A stretch of DNA of 29,290 nucleotides. Origin: CAZGUX01 sp046160045. Its GTDB lineage: Bacteria > Acidobacteriota > Terriglobia > Bryobacterales > Bryobacteraceae. Below, piece by piece: positions 1 through 6,883 of this stretch. A program made the position numbers and the translations under genes. Below the pieces are notes generated by a model. It was not told the DNA's origin. It searched no databases and was given only the letters and a program-made list of their open reading frames with translations. The stretch spans positions 1 to 29,290 of the forward strand of contig JBJXGR010000446.1 in the NCBI GenBank assembly GCA_046160045.1, written 5' to 3'. Every line of letters starts with the position of its first letter. Within the stretch, counting starts at the first letter, position 1.

Positions 1-1116
1 ATCACGCGAGCCCGCGCCGTGGCCTTTCATATCCTCCACGACGTGGAGGCCGGCGGCTATGCCTCCGAACTGCTTCGCTCGCGAACGGCGAACCTCGATT
101 CGCGCGACGCCGGCCTGGCGAACGAACTGGTGTTCGGCGTCCTGCGGTTCCAGGCGCAGCTCGACTGGCTGATCGGGTTCTTTGCCGCCCGCCCGCTCCA
201 ACTCGATCCCGATGTCCGGCAGGCTCTCCGCCTCGGCGTCTACCAGCTTCGGTACCTGGAACGGATTCCCGCTCACGCGGCCGTCGATGCGAGCGTCGAA
301 CTGGTCAAAAGTACCGGCCATGGCAAAGCCGCCGGCCTGGTCAACGCAGTGCTTCGCAAGGTGACGCGACGTCCCGTCCGCTGGCCCCATCGCGACGTGG
401 AACTGTCACACCCCCGGTGGCTGCTCGACCGCTGGACGGCGAATTTCGGCCAGGAAGCTTCCGACCGGATCGCTCTCGCCGGTTTGCGCAAGCCCGATCT
501 GTACGTGCGGTGTCAGGGACCAGCGGGCGAAGGCCTGGAGGCGACCGGCGTCCCCGGCTGTTTCCGCCTGACCGGCGATCCGCCGCCAGGAGCCCGGATT
601 CAGGATATCGGATCGCAATCCATCCTCGCTCACCTCGATCTCGCGCCGGGCCAGCGATTCCTCGACTTGTGCGCGGCGCCCGGCAATAAGACGGCGCAGG
701 CCCTGGAATCCGGAGTGAGGGCAGTCGCCTGCGACGCTCACCCGAAGCGGCTCGAGGCGGTGCGGGGCGCCGATCGCGTCGTCCTGGACGCCACCCGCCC
801 GCTCCCGTTCGGCCGATCGTTTGACCGCATCCTCGTCGACGCACCCTGTTCCGGCACCGGAACCCTGGCGCGCAATCCGGAGATCAAGTGGAAGCTGAAG
901 CCGGACGACCTCGTCGACCTGCAGAAACGGCAGAAGGGCATGCTCGATCAGGCGCTTGCGGTGCTCAAGCCCGGCGGGATCCTGGTCTACTCTACCTGTT
1001 CGCTCGAACCGGAGGAAAACGAGCAGGTGGTCGGCGACCGTTCGTCGACCGTTCTCTACCGCCTTCCGGGCCGCGACCCTGGGGATGGTTTTTTCGCCGC
1101 CGTGGTAAAATCGTAA
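1..1116 (+). CDS. rsmB: 16S rRNA (cytosine-C5) methyltransferase RsmB, 5' end outside window
   Basis: The product is the RsmB/Sun (NOL1/NOP2 family) enzyme that places m5C in 16S rRNA using S-adenosylmethionine. The N-terminal ~130 residues form the NusB-like RNA-binding domain, recognisable from the GGYASELL and QLRYLERIP segments. The C-terminal Rossmann domain shows the SAM loop DLCAAPGNKTAQ and the two family cysteines in DAPCSGTGT and YSTCSLEPEENEQ. It ends with the usual GDGFFAA block. The frame is open back to base 1, and the codons before the GTG at 19 read ITRARA, which fits the family's usual N-terminus (arginine/alanine before VAF). I therefore take that GTG as an internal valine and place the true start upstream of the window. 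The stop is 11 bases before the rpe start, suggesting co-transcription. Confidence 0.93.
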   Translation: MTRARAVAFHILHDVEAGGYASELLRSRTANLDSRDAGLANELVFGVLRFQAQLDWLIGFFAARPLQLDPDVRQALRLGVYQLRYLERIPAHAAVDASVELVKSTGHGKAAGLVNAVLRKVTRRPVRWPHRDVELSHPRWLLDRWTANFGQEASDRIALAGLRKPDLYVRCQGPAGEGLEATGVPGCFRLTGDPPPGARIQDIGSQSILAHLDLAPGQRFLDLCAAPGNKTAQALESGVRAVACDAHPKRLEAVRGADRVVLDATRPLPFGRSFDRILVDAPCSGTGTLARNPEIKWKLKPDDLVDLQKRQKGMLDQALAVLKPGGILVYSTCSLEPEENEQVVGDRSSTVLYRLPGRDPGDGFFAAVVKS

Positions 1117-1127
1117 CGACCTGATAA

Positions 1128-1808
1128 ATGGTTGAAATTGTACCGTCCATCCTGTCGGCGGACTTTGCGCGGCTGGCCGAGGAGATCGCCAAAGTCGAAG
1201 CCGGTGGAGCGTCCATGCTGCATCTCGACGTGATGGACGGTCATTTTGTGCCAAATCTCACCTTCGGCCCTCCTGTGGTCGCTTGTGTGCGCAAGGTCAC
1301 CCGCCTCACACTGGACGTGCATCTCATGATCGAGGATCCGGACCGGTATGCGCCGGAGTTCATCGAGGCAGGCGCCGATCAGGTGTCCGTACACCAGGAA
1401 GTTTGCCCCCACCTGCACCGTACGCTGGAGATGATCCAAAGCCATGGTGCGAAGGCCGGGGTGGTGATAAATCCCTCGACTCCGGTGGGCCTGCTGGACG
1501 AGGTGCTGGACGTGGCCGACTTTGTGCTGGTAATGAGCGTCAATCCCGGATTTGGGGGGCAGAAGTTCATTCCCCGCTCGCTCGGCAAGATCCGGCAGTT
1601 GGCATTGAAACGGCAGGAGTTGGGCTTGAATTTTGCCATTGAAATCGATGGCGGCGTCGGCCTGGACAACCTCGCTTCGATCGTAGAGGCGGGCTGTGAC
1701 TGGTTGGTCACAGGGTCGCAGGTGTTTCACACTCCGGATCCCGCCGCCACCGTCGCGGCAATGCGGGAGGCGGCCATGGAAGCCGCCGCGATACCGAAAC
1801 TGACTTAG
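1128..1808 (+). CDS. rpe: Ribulose-phosphate 3-epimerase
   Basis: This cytoplasmic TIM-barrel enzyme interconverts D-ribulose 5-phosphate and D-xylulose 5-phosphate in the pentose phosphate pathway. At 226 residues it has the normal family length. Family motifs are intact: PSILSADF at the N-terminus, HLDVMDGHFVPN near residue 32, DVHLMI near 63, SVNPGFGGQKF near 137 and EIDGGV near 172. By family analogy H32, D34, H65 and D174 bind the metal, with D34 and D174 as the acid/base pair. The ATG at 1128 starts exactly at the conserved MVEIVPSILS sequence. It lies between rsmB and bamD, a few bases from each, on the same strand. Confidence 0.97.
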   Translation: MVEIVPSILSADFARLAEEIAKVEAGGASMLHLDVMDGHFVPNLTFGPPVVACVRKVTRLTLDVHLMIEDPDRYAPEFIEAGADQVSVHQEVCPHLHRTLEMIQSHGAKAGVVINPSTPVGLLDEVLDVADFVLVMSVNPGFGGQKFIPRSLGKIRQLALKRQELGLNFAIEIDGGVGLDNLASIVEAGCDWLVTGSQVFHTPDPAATVAAMREAAMEAAAIPKLT

Positions 1809-1816
1809 GGGTAGCA

Positions 1817-3097
1817 ATGCTTTTGAACAAACCGATCCTTCGTGCAGTGTGCGTGCTGGCGGCGATCGCCGGACTCCTGACCAGCGGCTGTTTCCGGCGC
1901 AAAAAGTACGAGAACCCGATCACCAAGGACACGCTTCAGCCCGACAAGGTGCTGTTCGACAAAGCGATGAACGACGTCGAGCGCGGCCGGTACGAGGTGG
2001 CCCGAATCACGCTCAACACGCTGATCAACACCTACGACACGAGCGAGTTTCTGGCGAAGGCGAAACTGCTTATCGCTGACAGTTGGTATCGCGAGGGCGG
2101 CAGCCATGGCTTGGCGCAGGCGGAAGCCGAGTTCAAGGACTTCATTCTGTTCTATCCCACCATGGAGGAGTCGGCCGAGGCGCAGGAAAAGGTTTGCACG
2201 ATTCACTACAACCAGATGGAGAAAGCGGATCGGGACGAGACCCATGCCCTGCGCGCCGAAGACGAATGCCGCCAGGTGCTGACGCAGTTTCCCAACAGCA
2301 AGTTCGCACCCCAGGCGCAGCAGCGGCTGCGGGATATCCAGGAGGTTCTGGCGGAAGGCGAATATCGCACCGGCCACTTCTATCACACCAAGGGCAGCCA
2401 CCCGGCGGCGGCGAATCGCCTCCAAGGCCTCACTGACCATTTTCCACTGTACAGCCAGTCCGACGAGGCATTGTGGGAACTGGCCGATTCTTACAGCCGG
2501 ATGGGCCCTCGCTTCCGCGACAAGATGATCGCGGCTTATTCGAAGCTCGTCAAAGACTATCCTCTCAGCTCGCGGGTGGAGGACGCCAAGGCCGCTCTCA
2601 CCAGAGCCGAGGCTCCGGTGCCGGAAGCGGACCCGGTCGCGTTGGCGAGGATGAAGTACGAGGTCGAAAACCGGACCAAACCCGGCCTGATGAGCCCGGT
2701 CTGGGACGTCTTGAAGAAGAGCCCCGATATGCGGATGGCCGCCAAGTCGGGAACGCCGGTGATGGAGAGCTACCAGCCGGCGATTCCGGCCAGTGTGCCT
2801 GCCGCCGCGGCAGGCCGAGAGACGGCCATCAACGCGGAGGTCTCGGTGCAAACGGTCACCGACCCGACCGCGCTCGATACCAAGCCCGACGCGCGGCTCA
2901 ATCCGCCGGCACAGAATCAGACCCAGGCTCAACCGGGCCAGACACCGTCGCCGGACGCCCAGACCGGAGGCGAGAAACTGCCCGCCTCGACGCCGGAGGC
3001 CTCGGCTGAGCAACCGCTCCCGACCAACCACCCGCAGCCGCCGGTAAAGGCGAAGGGAAAGAAGCAGAAAAACAAGAAGACCAGCTCGACAAAATGA
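1817..3097 (+). CDS. bamD: BamD-like outer membrane assembly lipoprotein with long C-terminal tail
   Basis: A lipoprotein signal peptide with lipobox LTSGC (Cys25) is followed by tetratricopeptide-like helices at about residues 40-255, for example KAMNDVERGRYEVARITLNTLI, LAKAKLLIADSWY and ALWELADSYSRMG. This is the BamD/YfiO architecture. BamD works with BamA on the periplasmic side to insert beta-barrel proteins into the outer membrane. The protein has 426 residues, against about 245 in E. coli. The extra ~160 residues form a Pro/Gln/Ala-rich tail ending in a lysine-rich stretch (KAKGKKQKNKKTSSTK) and look disordered. Its stop overlaps the start of the next gene (ATGA), so the two are translationally coupled. 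The BamD call rests on fold and length of the N-terminal part; a different TPR lipoprotein is possible. Confidence 0.82.
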   Translation: MLLNKPILRAVCVLAAIAGLLTSGCFRRKKYENPITKDTLQPDKVLFDKAMNDVERGRYEVARITLNTLINTYDTSEFLAKAKLLIADSWYREGGSHGLAQAEAEFKDFILFYPTMEESAEAQEKVCTIHYNQMEKADRDETHALRAEDECRQVLTQFPNSKFAPQAQQRLRDIQEVLAEGEYRTGHFYHTKGSHPAAANRLQGLTDHFPLYSQSDEALWELADSYSRMGPRFRDKMIAAYSKLVKDYPLSSRVEDAKAALTRAEAPVPEADPVALARMKYEVENRTKPGLMSPVWDVLKKSPDMRMAAKSGTPVMESYQPAIPASVPAAAAGRETAINAEVSVQTVTDPTALDTKPDARLNPPAQNQTQAQPGQTPSPDAQTGGEKLPASTPEASAEQPLPTNHPQPPVKAKGKKQKNKKTSSTK

Positions 3098-3624
3098 GCC
3101 TGATTGTCCTGGCCGACGACAGTCCGCACGCCCAGCGGATGGGCGAGCGCATCCTTCGCGAGGAAGGATTCGACGTTGTCCTGGCCGCCGATGGAGAGGC
3201 TGCGCTCGAACGCCTCCAGGAGGTCGACCCGGATCTGGTGCTGGTGGATGCCCACCTGGTTGGCCGGTCGGGGTTCCAGATCTGCGAAGCGATTCGCGCC
3301 GACTCGCGGCTGCGCCATACACGCGTCGTGCTGACAGCCGGGGCCCATGAACCTCTCGATGAGGTCGAGGCCGCCCGCGTGGGCGCCGATTCCATTGTCC
3401 GCCGTCCGTTCGAAGCCTCTGTGGTCATCTCCACCATCAGGCCCCTGGTCGCCGAGGCGGAACAGATTCGCCACTCTCACGCGTCCGGAGGCGCTCGATT
3501 GGATCCGGAACATGTCCGCGCGGCGGTGACTTTGGCGCTCGATGCCGCCATGCCTGAGTTGATCGACACCATCACCCGGAGGGTTGTGGCCGCGTTGGGT
3601 GTTCGGGCCCCGAACGCCGGTTGA
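3094..3624 (+). CDS. Response regulator, receiver domain with helical tail and no DNA-binding domain
   Basis: Residues 1-115 form a CheY-type receiver: acidic pair D8-D9 in LADDS, phosphoacceptor D52 in LVLVDAH, and T81 in VVLTAG. The usually invariant lysine of the K-P motif is replaced by arginine (R104 in IVRRPFE). Residues ~125-176 hold an amphipathic helix-rich tail (EHVRAAVTLALDAAMPELIDTITRRVVAAL) and no output domain, so it probably acts by protein-protein contact. The start overlaps the bamD stop by four bases (ATGA). No cognate histidine kinase lies in the window. The receiver assignment is firm; the function is unknown. Confidence 0.88.
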   Translation: MSLIVLADDSPHAQRMGERILREEGFDVVLAADGEAALERLQEVDPDLVLVDAHLVGRSGFQICEAIRADSRLRHTRVVLTAGAHEPLDEVEAARVGADSIVRRPFEASVVISTIRPLVAEAEQIRHSHASGGARLDPEHVRAAVTLALDAAMPELIDTITRRVVAALGVRAPNAG

Positions 3625-3659
3625 TCCGCGTGGTAGCATCGAGTTTCAAGTTCCAACTT

Positions 3660-4160
3660 ATGCCCGACAATACCTTCGACATTGTCTCCCTGATCGATCT
3701 GGCCGAGGTCTCGAATGCGATCCAGCAGGCGCTCAAGGAGATCGGCCAGCGCTTCGATCTGAAGGATTCCCACACCCGGATTGAGCTGAACGAAAAGGAC
3801 AGCAAGCTGATCCTGACGAGCAAGGACGAATTCAAGCTCAAGGCCTCGACCGAGGTCTTTCAGGCCAAGCTGGTGAAGCGGCACGTTCCGCTGAAAGGGC
3901 TGGTGTACGGAAAGATCGAGGCTGCGGCCAGTTCCACCGTCCGGCAGGAGGTAACTCTCCAGCAGGGGATCCCCACCGAGAAGGCCAAAGAGATCGTGAA
4001 GCGGATCAAAGAGACCAAGCTCAAGGCGCAGGCTTCGATCCAGGGAGACCTGGTCAGGGTCAGCAGCAAGGATCGCGACACGCTGCAGTCGGTGATCAAG
4101 ATGCTCCGCGAGACCGATTTCGGCATCGACATGCAATTCACCAACTACCGGACCAACTGA
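3660..4160 (+). CDS. yajQ: YajQ family nucleotide / cyclic di-GMP-binding protein
   Basis: The protein opens with MPDNTFDIVSLIDLAEVSNA and continues with QRFDLKDSHTRIELNEKD, KASTEVFQAKLVKR and ISLKGLVYGK-like segments. It ends with DFGIDMQFTNYR, all characteristic of YajQ. The family (166 residues here, ~163 in E. coli) has two RRM-like domains. Members bind nucleotides, and the Xanthomonas homologue is reported to bind cyclic di-GMP. I chose the ATG at 3660 because family members begin right before the FDIVS motif; the frame is open further upstream to a TTG at 3621, which would add 13 unconserved residues. It follows the response regulator gene and lies three bases before the next ORF. Confidence 0.94.
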   Translation: MPDNTFDIVSLIDLAEVSNAIQQALKEIGQRFDLKDSHTRIELNEKDSKLILTSKDEFKLKASTEVFQAKLVKRHVPLKGLVYGKIEAAASSTVRQEVTLQQGIPTEKAKEIVKRIKETKLKAQASIQGDLVRVSSKDRDTLQSVIKMLRETDFGIDMQFTNYRTN

Positions 4161-4163
4161 ATC

Positions 4164-4808
4164 GTGCGCCGCATTGAGACCCACTTTATTCCTGGTCCGG
4201 CGGGACCGTTGGAAGCTCTGCTCGAAGAACCCGAGACCGGAGTACCCCAGGCCGCCGCGCTGGTATGCCATCCTCACCCCTTGTTCGGGGGCACGATGCA
4301 CAACAAAGTGGTGTATCGCATTGCGCGAGGATTACGAAGGGCGGGTTGTGTGGTGTTGCGCTTCAACTTCCGCGGCGTCAACCGCAGCGCTGGAGTGCAT
4401 GATGAGGGGCGTGGCGAGGTGGAGGACGCGCGGGTCTGTCTGGAGTGGCTTCACAGCCGGTATCCGGATCTTCCCTGCCTGTTGGCCGGCTTCTCGTTCG
4501 GCTCGCGCGTGATCCTGCGATTGGGCTGTGCCCAGACCGGTGTCCGCCAGTTGATCGCCGTGGGCTTCCCTACCCAACGGGGCGAATTCGACTTCCTGGG
4601 CGCGTGCGCCACGCCGAAGGTGTTCGTTCAGAGCACGAATGACGAGCACGGACCGGCCGCCGATTTCGAGCGGGCATTTGAAGGATTTGCCCATCCCAAA
4701 CAGCTGGAATGGATCCCCGCGGGAGACCATTTTTTTCAGGGAGCGCTGGAAGATCTGGAAGATCGGATCTGCGGTTTAGCGACTGCGGAAGGTGGCATCA
4801 GCCCGTAG
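4164..4808 (+). CDS. Alpha/beta hydrolase (COG2945-like)
   Basis: This 214-residue cytoplasmic alpha/beta hydrolase belongs to the small carboxylesterase-like group. It shows the family opening LVCHPHPLFGGTMHNKVV, the oxyanion region RFNFRGVNRSAGVHDEG and the nucleophile elbow GFSFGS with its serine. The likely acid is in QSTNDEHGP and the histidine in PAGDHFFQG, so the catalytic triad looks complete. The start is a GTG four bases after the yajQ stop, which suggests operon membership. The 3' end overlaps the convergent response-regulator gene by 11 bases. The natural substrate cannot be deduced. Confidence 0.88.
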   Translation: MRRIETHFIPGPAGPLEALLEEPETGVPQAAALVCHPHPLFGGTMHNKVVYRIARGLRRAGCVVLRFNFRGVNRSAGVHDEGRGEVEDARVCLEWLHSRYPDLPCLLAGFSFGSRVILRLGCAQTGVRQLIAVGFPTQRGEFDFLGACATPKVFVQSTNDEHGPAADFERAFEGFAHPKQLEWIPAGDHFFQGALEDLEDRICGLATAEGGISP

Positions 4809-5238
4809 GCTGGCAAGCTGCCGCGAGCCTCAAATTGCGCGCCACCCGGCGGCTGGCCCGTTCGCCCAGAAGTTCCGCCACCTCGGCCAGCAAGGTCGGC
4901 ACCCCTTCGGTCTTAACGAGCATCTCCGACGGCCGGCCGGTCGGCGTCGACTCCAACTCGGATCGGATCAGCGCCGTGGCCGGTTTGTATTCTTTCATGC
5001 GCGCGTGGGCCAGCACCTTCAGACCGGCGTCTTCCGACTCCATGCGAAGGTCGCTCAGCACCAGGTCGTACCGCGTATCATCCATCTTTCCAATAGCTTC
5101 AGCCGCCGTCGCCGCAACGTCCACCCAATACCCTCCAGCCCGAAGAACCGTCTGCAGCGTGAGTCTCGACGTCAGATCATAGTCCACCACCAAGACTCTG
5201 GCTAGAGCCAAAGGTGCGAAGTCTCGAGAAGGTTTCAG
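4798..5238 (-). CDS. Single-domain response regulator, possible CTG start
   Basis: This is a CheY-like receiver with RVLVVDYD (first acidic position intact, second replaced by Tyr), phosphoacceptor Asp in LVLSDLRM, and a lysine in EMLVKTEGV. A divergent C-terminal helix (LLAEVAELLGERASRRVAR) follows, with no DNA-binding domain. The frame is open from a TAA at 5275-5277 but contains no ATG or GTG before the receiver. The candidates are TTG at 5211, with no ribosome binding site, and CTG at 5236-5238, which has AGGAG at 5246-5250 with seven bases between. I prefer the CTG, which adds nine residues (MKPSRDFAP). It converges with the hydrolase gene, and their ends overlap by 11 bases. Confidence 0.75.
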   Translation of the reverse strand: MKPSRDFAPLALARVLVVDYDLTSRLTLQTVLRAGGYWVDVAATAAEAIGKMDDTRYDLVLSDLRMESEDAGLKVLAHARMKEYKPATALIRSELESTPTGRPSEMLVKTEGVPTLLAEVAELLGERASRRVARNLRLAAACQPTG

Positions 5239-5245
5239 GGTGTTT

Positions 5246-5250
5246 CTCCT
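5246..5250 (-). promoter_or_regulatory. Ribosome binding site favouring a CTG start
   Basis: The - strand reads AGGAG here, seven bases before CTG at 5236-5238. No comparable purine-rich stretch precedes the TTG at 5211. This is the main reason to place the response-regulator start at CTG. Confidence 0.5.
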
Positions 5251-5347
5251 ATTTAAGGTAGCTCTCTTATTACTTTACAGGAACCAGCGGCCAATACAAG
5301 GTCTAATTTTGTCCGGTCCCGAGAGGATTGTAATCCGTCAACTATTG

Positions 5348-5353
5348 TAGAAT
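5348..5353 (+). promoter_or_regulatory. Possible -10 box (TAGAAT) ahead of the AAA ATPase leader
   Basis: TAGAAT matches the sigma-70 -10 consensus at five of six positions. It lies 13 bases before the structured element that starts at 5367. I see no good -35 hexamer at the right spacing, so this is weak support for transcription entering the 5367-5605 leader. Confidence 0.25.
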
Positions 5354-5366
5354 CATCATGTTGGGC

Positions 5367-5455
5367 GAGACACGCCCGGCCCCCAAATAGAAGACAAGGC
5401 GAAACCGGGACCCTTGGTACCCCACCGGTTGGAATTCCGATAAGCCTCGTGTCTC
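5367..5455 (+). ncRNA. Candidate structured RNA element in the leader of the AAA ATPase gene
   Basis: GAGACACG (5367-5374) is perfectly complementary to CGTGTCTC (5448-5455), closing an ~89-nt domain. Immediately inside, CCCGG (5375-5379) pairs with CCGGG (5405-5409) and would stack on the closing stem. The rest holds short complementary stretches around GGTACC and CCACCGGTTGG. I could not match it to a known riboswitch class (not GEMM, cobalamin, TPP, glycine or SAM by eye). The strand is assumed from the downstream gene. The remainder of the 5239-5605 gap shows no gene I can support. Confidence 0.3.
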
Positions 5456-5605
5456 CCAGGGCCGTCGCCGATGGCAACAACCCCCGCAGTCAAGTTCGTT
5501 TCCCGAATGGAACAGGTTCGCGAGGCGTTTTTGCTAGAGCCGGAATGGAGGTGTGTGTTAGCCTTGAAGTAGTCTTTAAGGCCTTCTCATCTTCCGGCGG
5601 CGCGA

Positions 5606-6493
5606 ATGTACAAAGCCTTCTTCGGTCTCAAGCTGAACCCATTCAACCTGAGCCCCGATCCGGCTTTTCTCTACCGTAGCTTTCAGCACGAAGAGGCTCT
5701 GGCCAACCTGATCTACGGCGTTCACAGCCGGAAGGGCTTCATCGTTCTTACCGGTGAGGTCGGCACCGGCAAGACCACCCTGTTGGAGTGTCTGCGGGAC
5801 TTCCTGGTGGCTCAGCGAATCGAGTTTGCCTACGTTTTCAATTCCAGGTTGACCGTGGAGCAATTCTTCGACATGATTGCCTACGACTTCAATCTGAACT
5901 GCCGGCGTGACAGCAAGACCGAAGTCCTGTTTGCCCTGAACGAACTTCTGATTTCGCGGGCCAATGCCGGGCTGAATACCACTCTGCTGGTGGACGAAGC
6001 CCAGAATCTGGATTGGAACGTACTCGAGGAAATCCGGCTGTTGGGAAACCTGGAGACGCGACACGGGAAGCTGCTCCAGATTGTCCTGGCGGGCCAGCCC
6101 GAACTGGACCGCAAACTCGATGCGCCGGACTTCCGCCAGTTGAAGCAGCGCATCGCCCTGCGCTGCACGCTGAACCCGTTTCAGGAGTCCGACACCATTG
6201 AGTACATCCAGAGCCGTCTTGCCAAGGCCGGCCTGGCGGATCAGTCCGTCTTTCCCGCCGAGATTCTGTCGGAGATTCACTACCGGTGCCAGGGTATCCC
6301 TCGCATCATCAACGCCGTTTGCGACAACTGCCTGCTGACCGCATTCGCGTCCGAGACAAGTACGGTGACCATGGAGTTCCTCGACGAGGTCACCCAGGAT
6401 CTGCGCCTGGAATGGCCCGGCCGGCGGCCGTACCGGGTGCGGCCGGAGAACCCCTTTCGTTCCGAGGCTCAGCTCAGCCGCGGCGGTAAGTAA
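5606..6493 (+). CDS. ExeA-type AAA ATPase (secretion / exosortase-associated ATPase family)
   Basis: The protein starts MYKAFFGLKLNPFNLSPDP, the usual opening of ExeA/MshM-type and exosortase-linked ATPases. It has Walker A GEVGTGKTT (residues 50-58), Walker B LLVDEAQNL (127-135), the sensor segment IVLAGQPELDRKL and the C-terminal CQGIPRIINAVCDNCLLTAF lid motif. At 295 residues it contains only the AAA module and lacks the peptidoglycan-binding C-terminus of Aeromonas ExeA. Such ATPases drive assembly of secretion, pilus or exopolysaccharide machinery at the inner membrane. None of the usual partners (secretin, exosortase, chain-length regulator) is in the window, so its client is unknown. 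The next gene downstream is the exported repeat-peptide protein. Confidence 0.85.
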   Translation: MYKAFFGLKLNPFNLSPDPAFLYRSFQHEEALANLIYGVHSRKGFIVLTGEVGTGKTTLLECLRDFLVAQRIEFAYVFNSRLTVEQFFDMIAYDFNLNCRRDSKTEVLFALNELLISRANAGLNTTLLVDEAQNLDWNVLEEIRLLGNLETRHGKLLQIVLAGQPELDRKLDAPDFRQLKQRIALRCTLNPFQESDTIEYIQSRLAKAGLADQSVFPAEILSEIHYRCQGIPRIINAVCDNCLLTAFASETSTVTMEFLDEVTQDLRLEWPGRRPYRVRPENPFRSEAQLSRGGK

Positions 6494-6495
6494 CC

Positions 6496-6533
6496 TTCCC
6501 TCTTCTCAGTCCTGTTCCCTCTTCTCAGTCCTG
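6496..6533. repeat. Perfect 19-bp tandem duplication
   Basis: Two adjacent identical 19-base units (6496-6514 and 6515-6533, each reading TTCCCTCTTCTCAGTCCTG) begin directly after the ATPase stop codon; a third copy starts with TTC and decays. It is pyrimidine-rich on the + strand and lies just before the promoter of the repeat-peptide gene. It could be a recent slippage duplication or a binding-site pair. Confidence 0.85.
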
Positions 6534-6546
6534 TTCATTCAGTACC

Positions 6547-6562
6547 TGGTACGATTATTGTA
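6547..6562 (+). promoter_or_regulatory. Sigma-54-like promoter of the repeat-peptide gene
   Basis: The 16 bases TGGTACGATTATTGTA match the RpoN consensus TGGCACG-N4-TTGCA at every position except C to T at two sites. The -24 GG and the -12 G are at the exact required spacing. It lies partly inside an 11-bp palindrome, GTACCTGGTAC (6542-6552). Predicted transcription would begin near 6573, giving a leader of about 310 nt. No sigma-54 activator gene is visible nearby, so this remains a motif match. Confidence 0.5.
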
Positions 6563-6655
6563 AATCCTAAACCTTTTGTTGAACACTAAGCCCTTGCAAC
6601 CGAAGGCAAAGCGTGGCAATCTGTGAGCTAGGTGCTTTCCTTAGAGTTTAAGCAG

Positions 6656-6710
6656 GTGTTCGTCCGGGACTACTACCGGGACTGAAGTCCTGTAGCACTC
6701 CCGACAACAC
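6656..6710 (+). ncRNA. Long imperfect hairpin in the leader of the repeat-peptide gene
   Basis: Four stacked helices can be drawn: 6656-6660 with 6706-6710 (GTGTT/AACAC), 6662-6664 with 6703-6705, 6666-6669 with 6699-6702 (GGGA/TCCC), and 6670-6673 with 6692-6695 (CTAC/GTAG). A terminal GGAC/GTCC stem with a TGAA loop (6679-6690) sits on top. This makes about 20 base pairs with small bulges in a 55-nt span. It may be a regulatory leader structure or a small RNA; no known family was recognised. Confidence 0.45.
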
Positions 6711-6797
6711 AGTACGGACGGCATCGAAGAGCTAAACTGGCAGTCTAGGTTTGGCGACCGGAAAGCCATCAGAGGTACAGGTGTATTTTCTTAGCAA

Positions 6798-6847
6798 AGT
6801 ACTGTATCTCACTGGCTGCCTATGCGGGCAGTACTATCTTAAGATAG
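6798..6847 (+). promoter_or_regulatory. Inverted repeats just upstream of the repeat-peptide start
   Basis: AGTACTG (6798-6804) is complementary to CAGTACT (6829-6835). Inside it CTGCC (6816-6820) pairs with GGCAG (6827-6831). Immediately after comes the perfect 14-bp palindrome CTATCTTAAGATAG (6834-6847), 23 bases before the ribosome binding site. These could be an operator or RNA hairpins controlling translation. Apart from the features listed, the 6494-6883 gap holds no ORF I would call. Confidence 0.35.
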
Positions 6848-6883
6848 GTTCTTAGGAACTTCAGATACTCAGGAGAAGCTCAA

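Noticed and set aside
19..21. GTG at 19 as the rsmB start
   Set aside because: Upstream codons in frame encode residues expected just before this point in the family, so the gene begins outside the window.
3621..3659. Earlier TTG start for yajQ
   Set aside because: Family members begin just before FDIVS, and the added 13 residues overlap the response-regulator stop without any conserved feature.
6573..6883. GEMM (cyclic di-GMP-I) riboswitch in the repeat-gene leader
   Set aside because: GGCAAAGC and GGCGACC fragments are present, but the paired consensus blocks and their spacing do not match.
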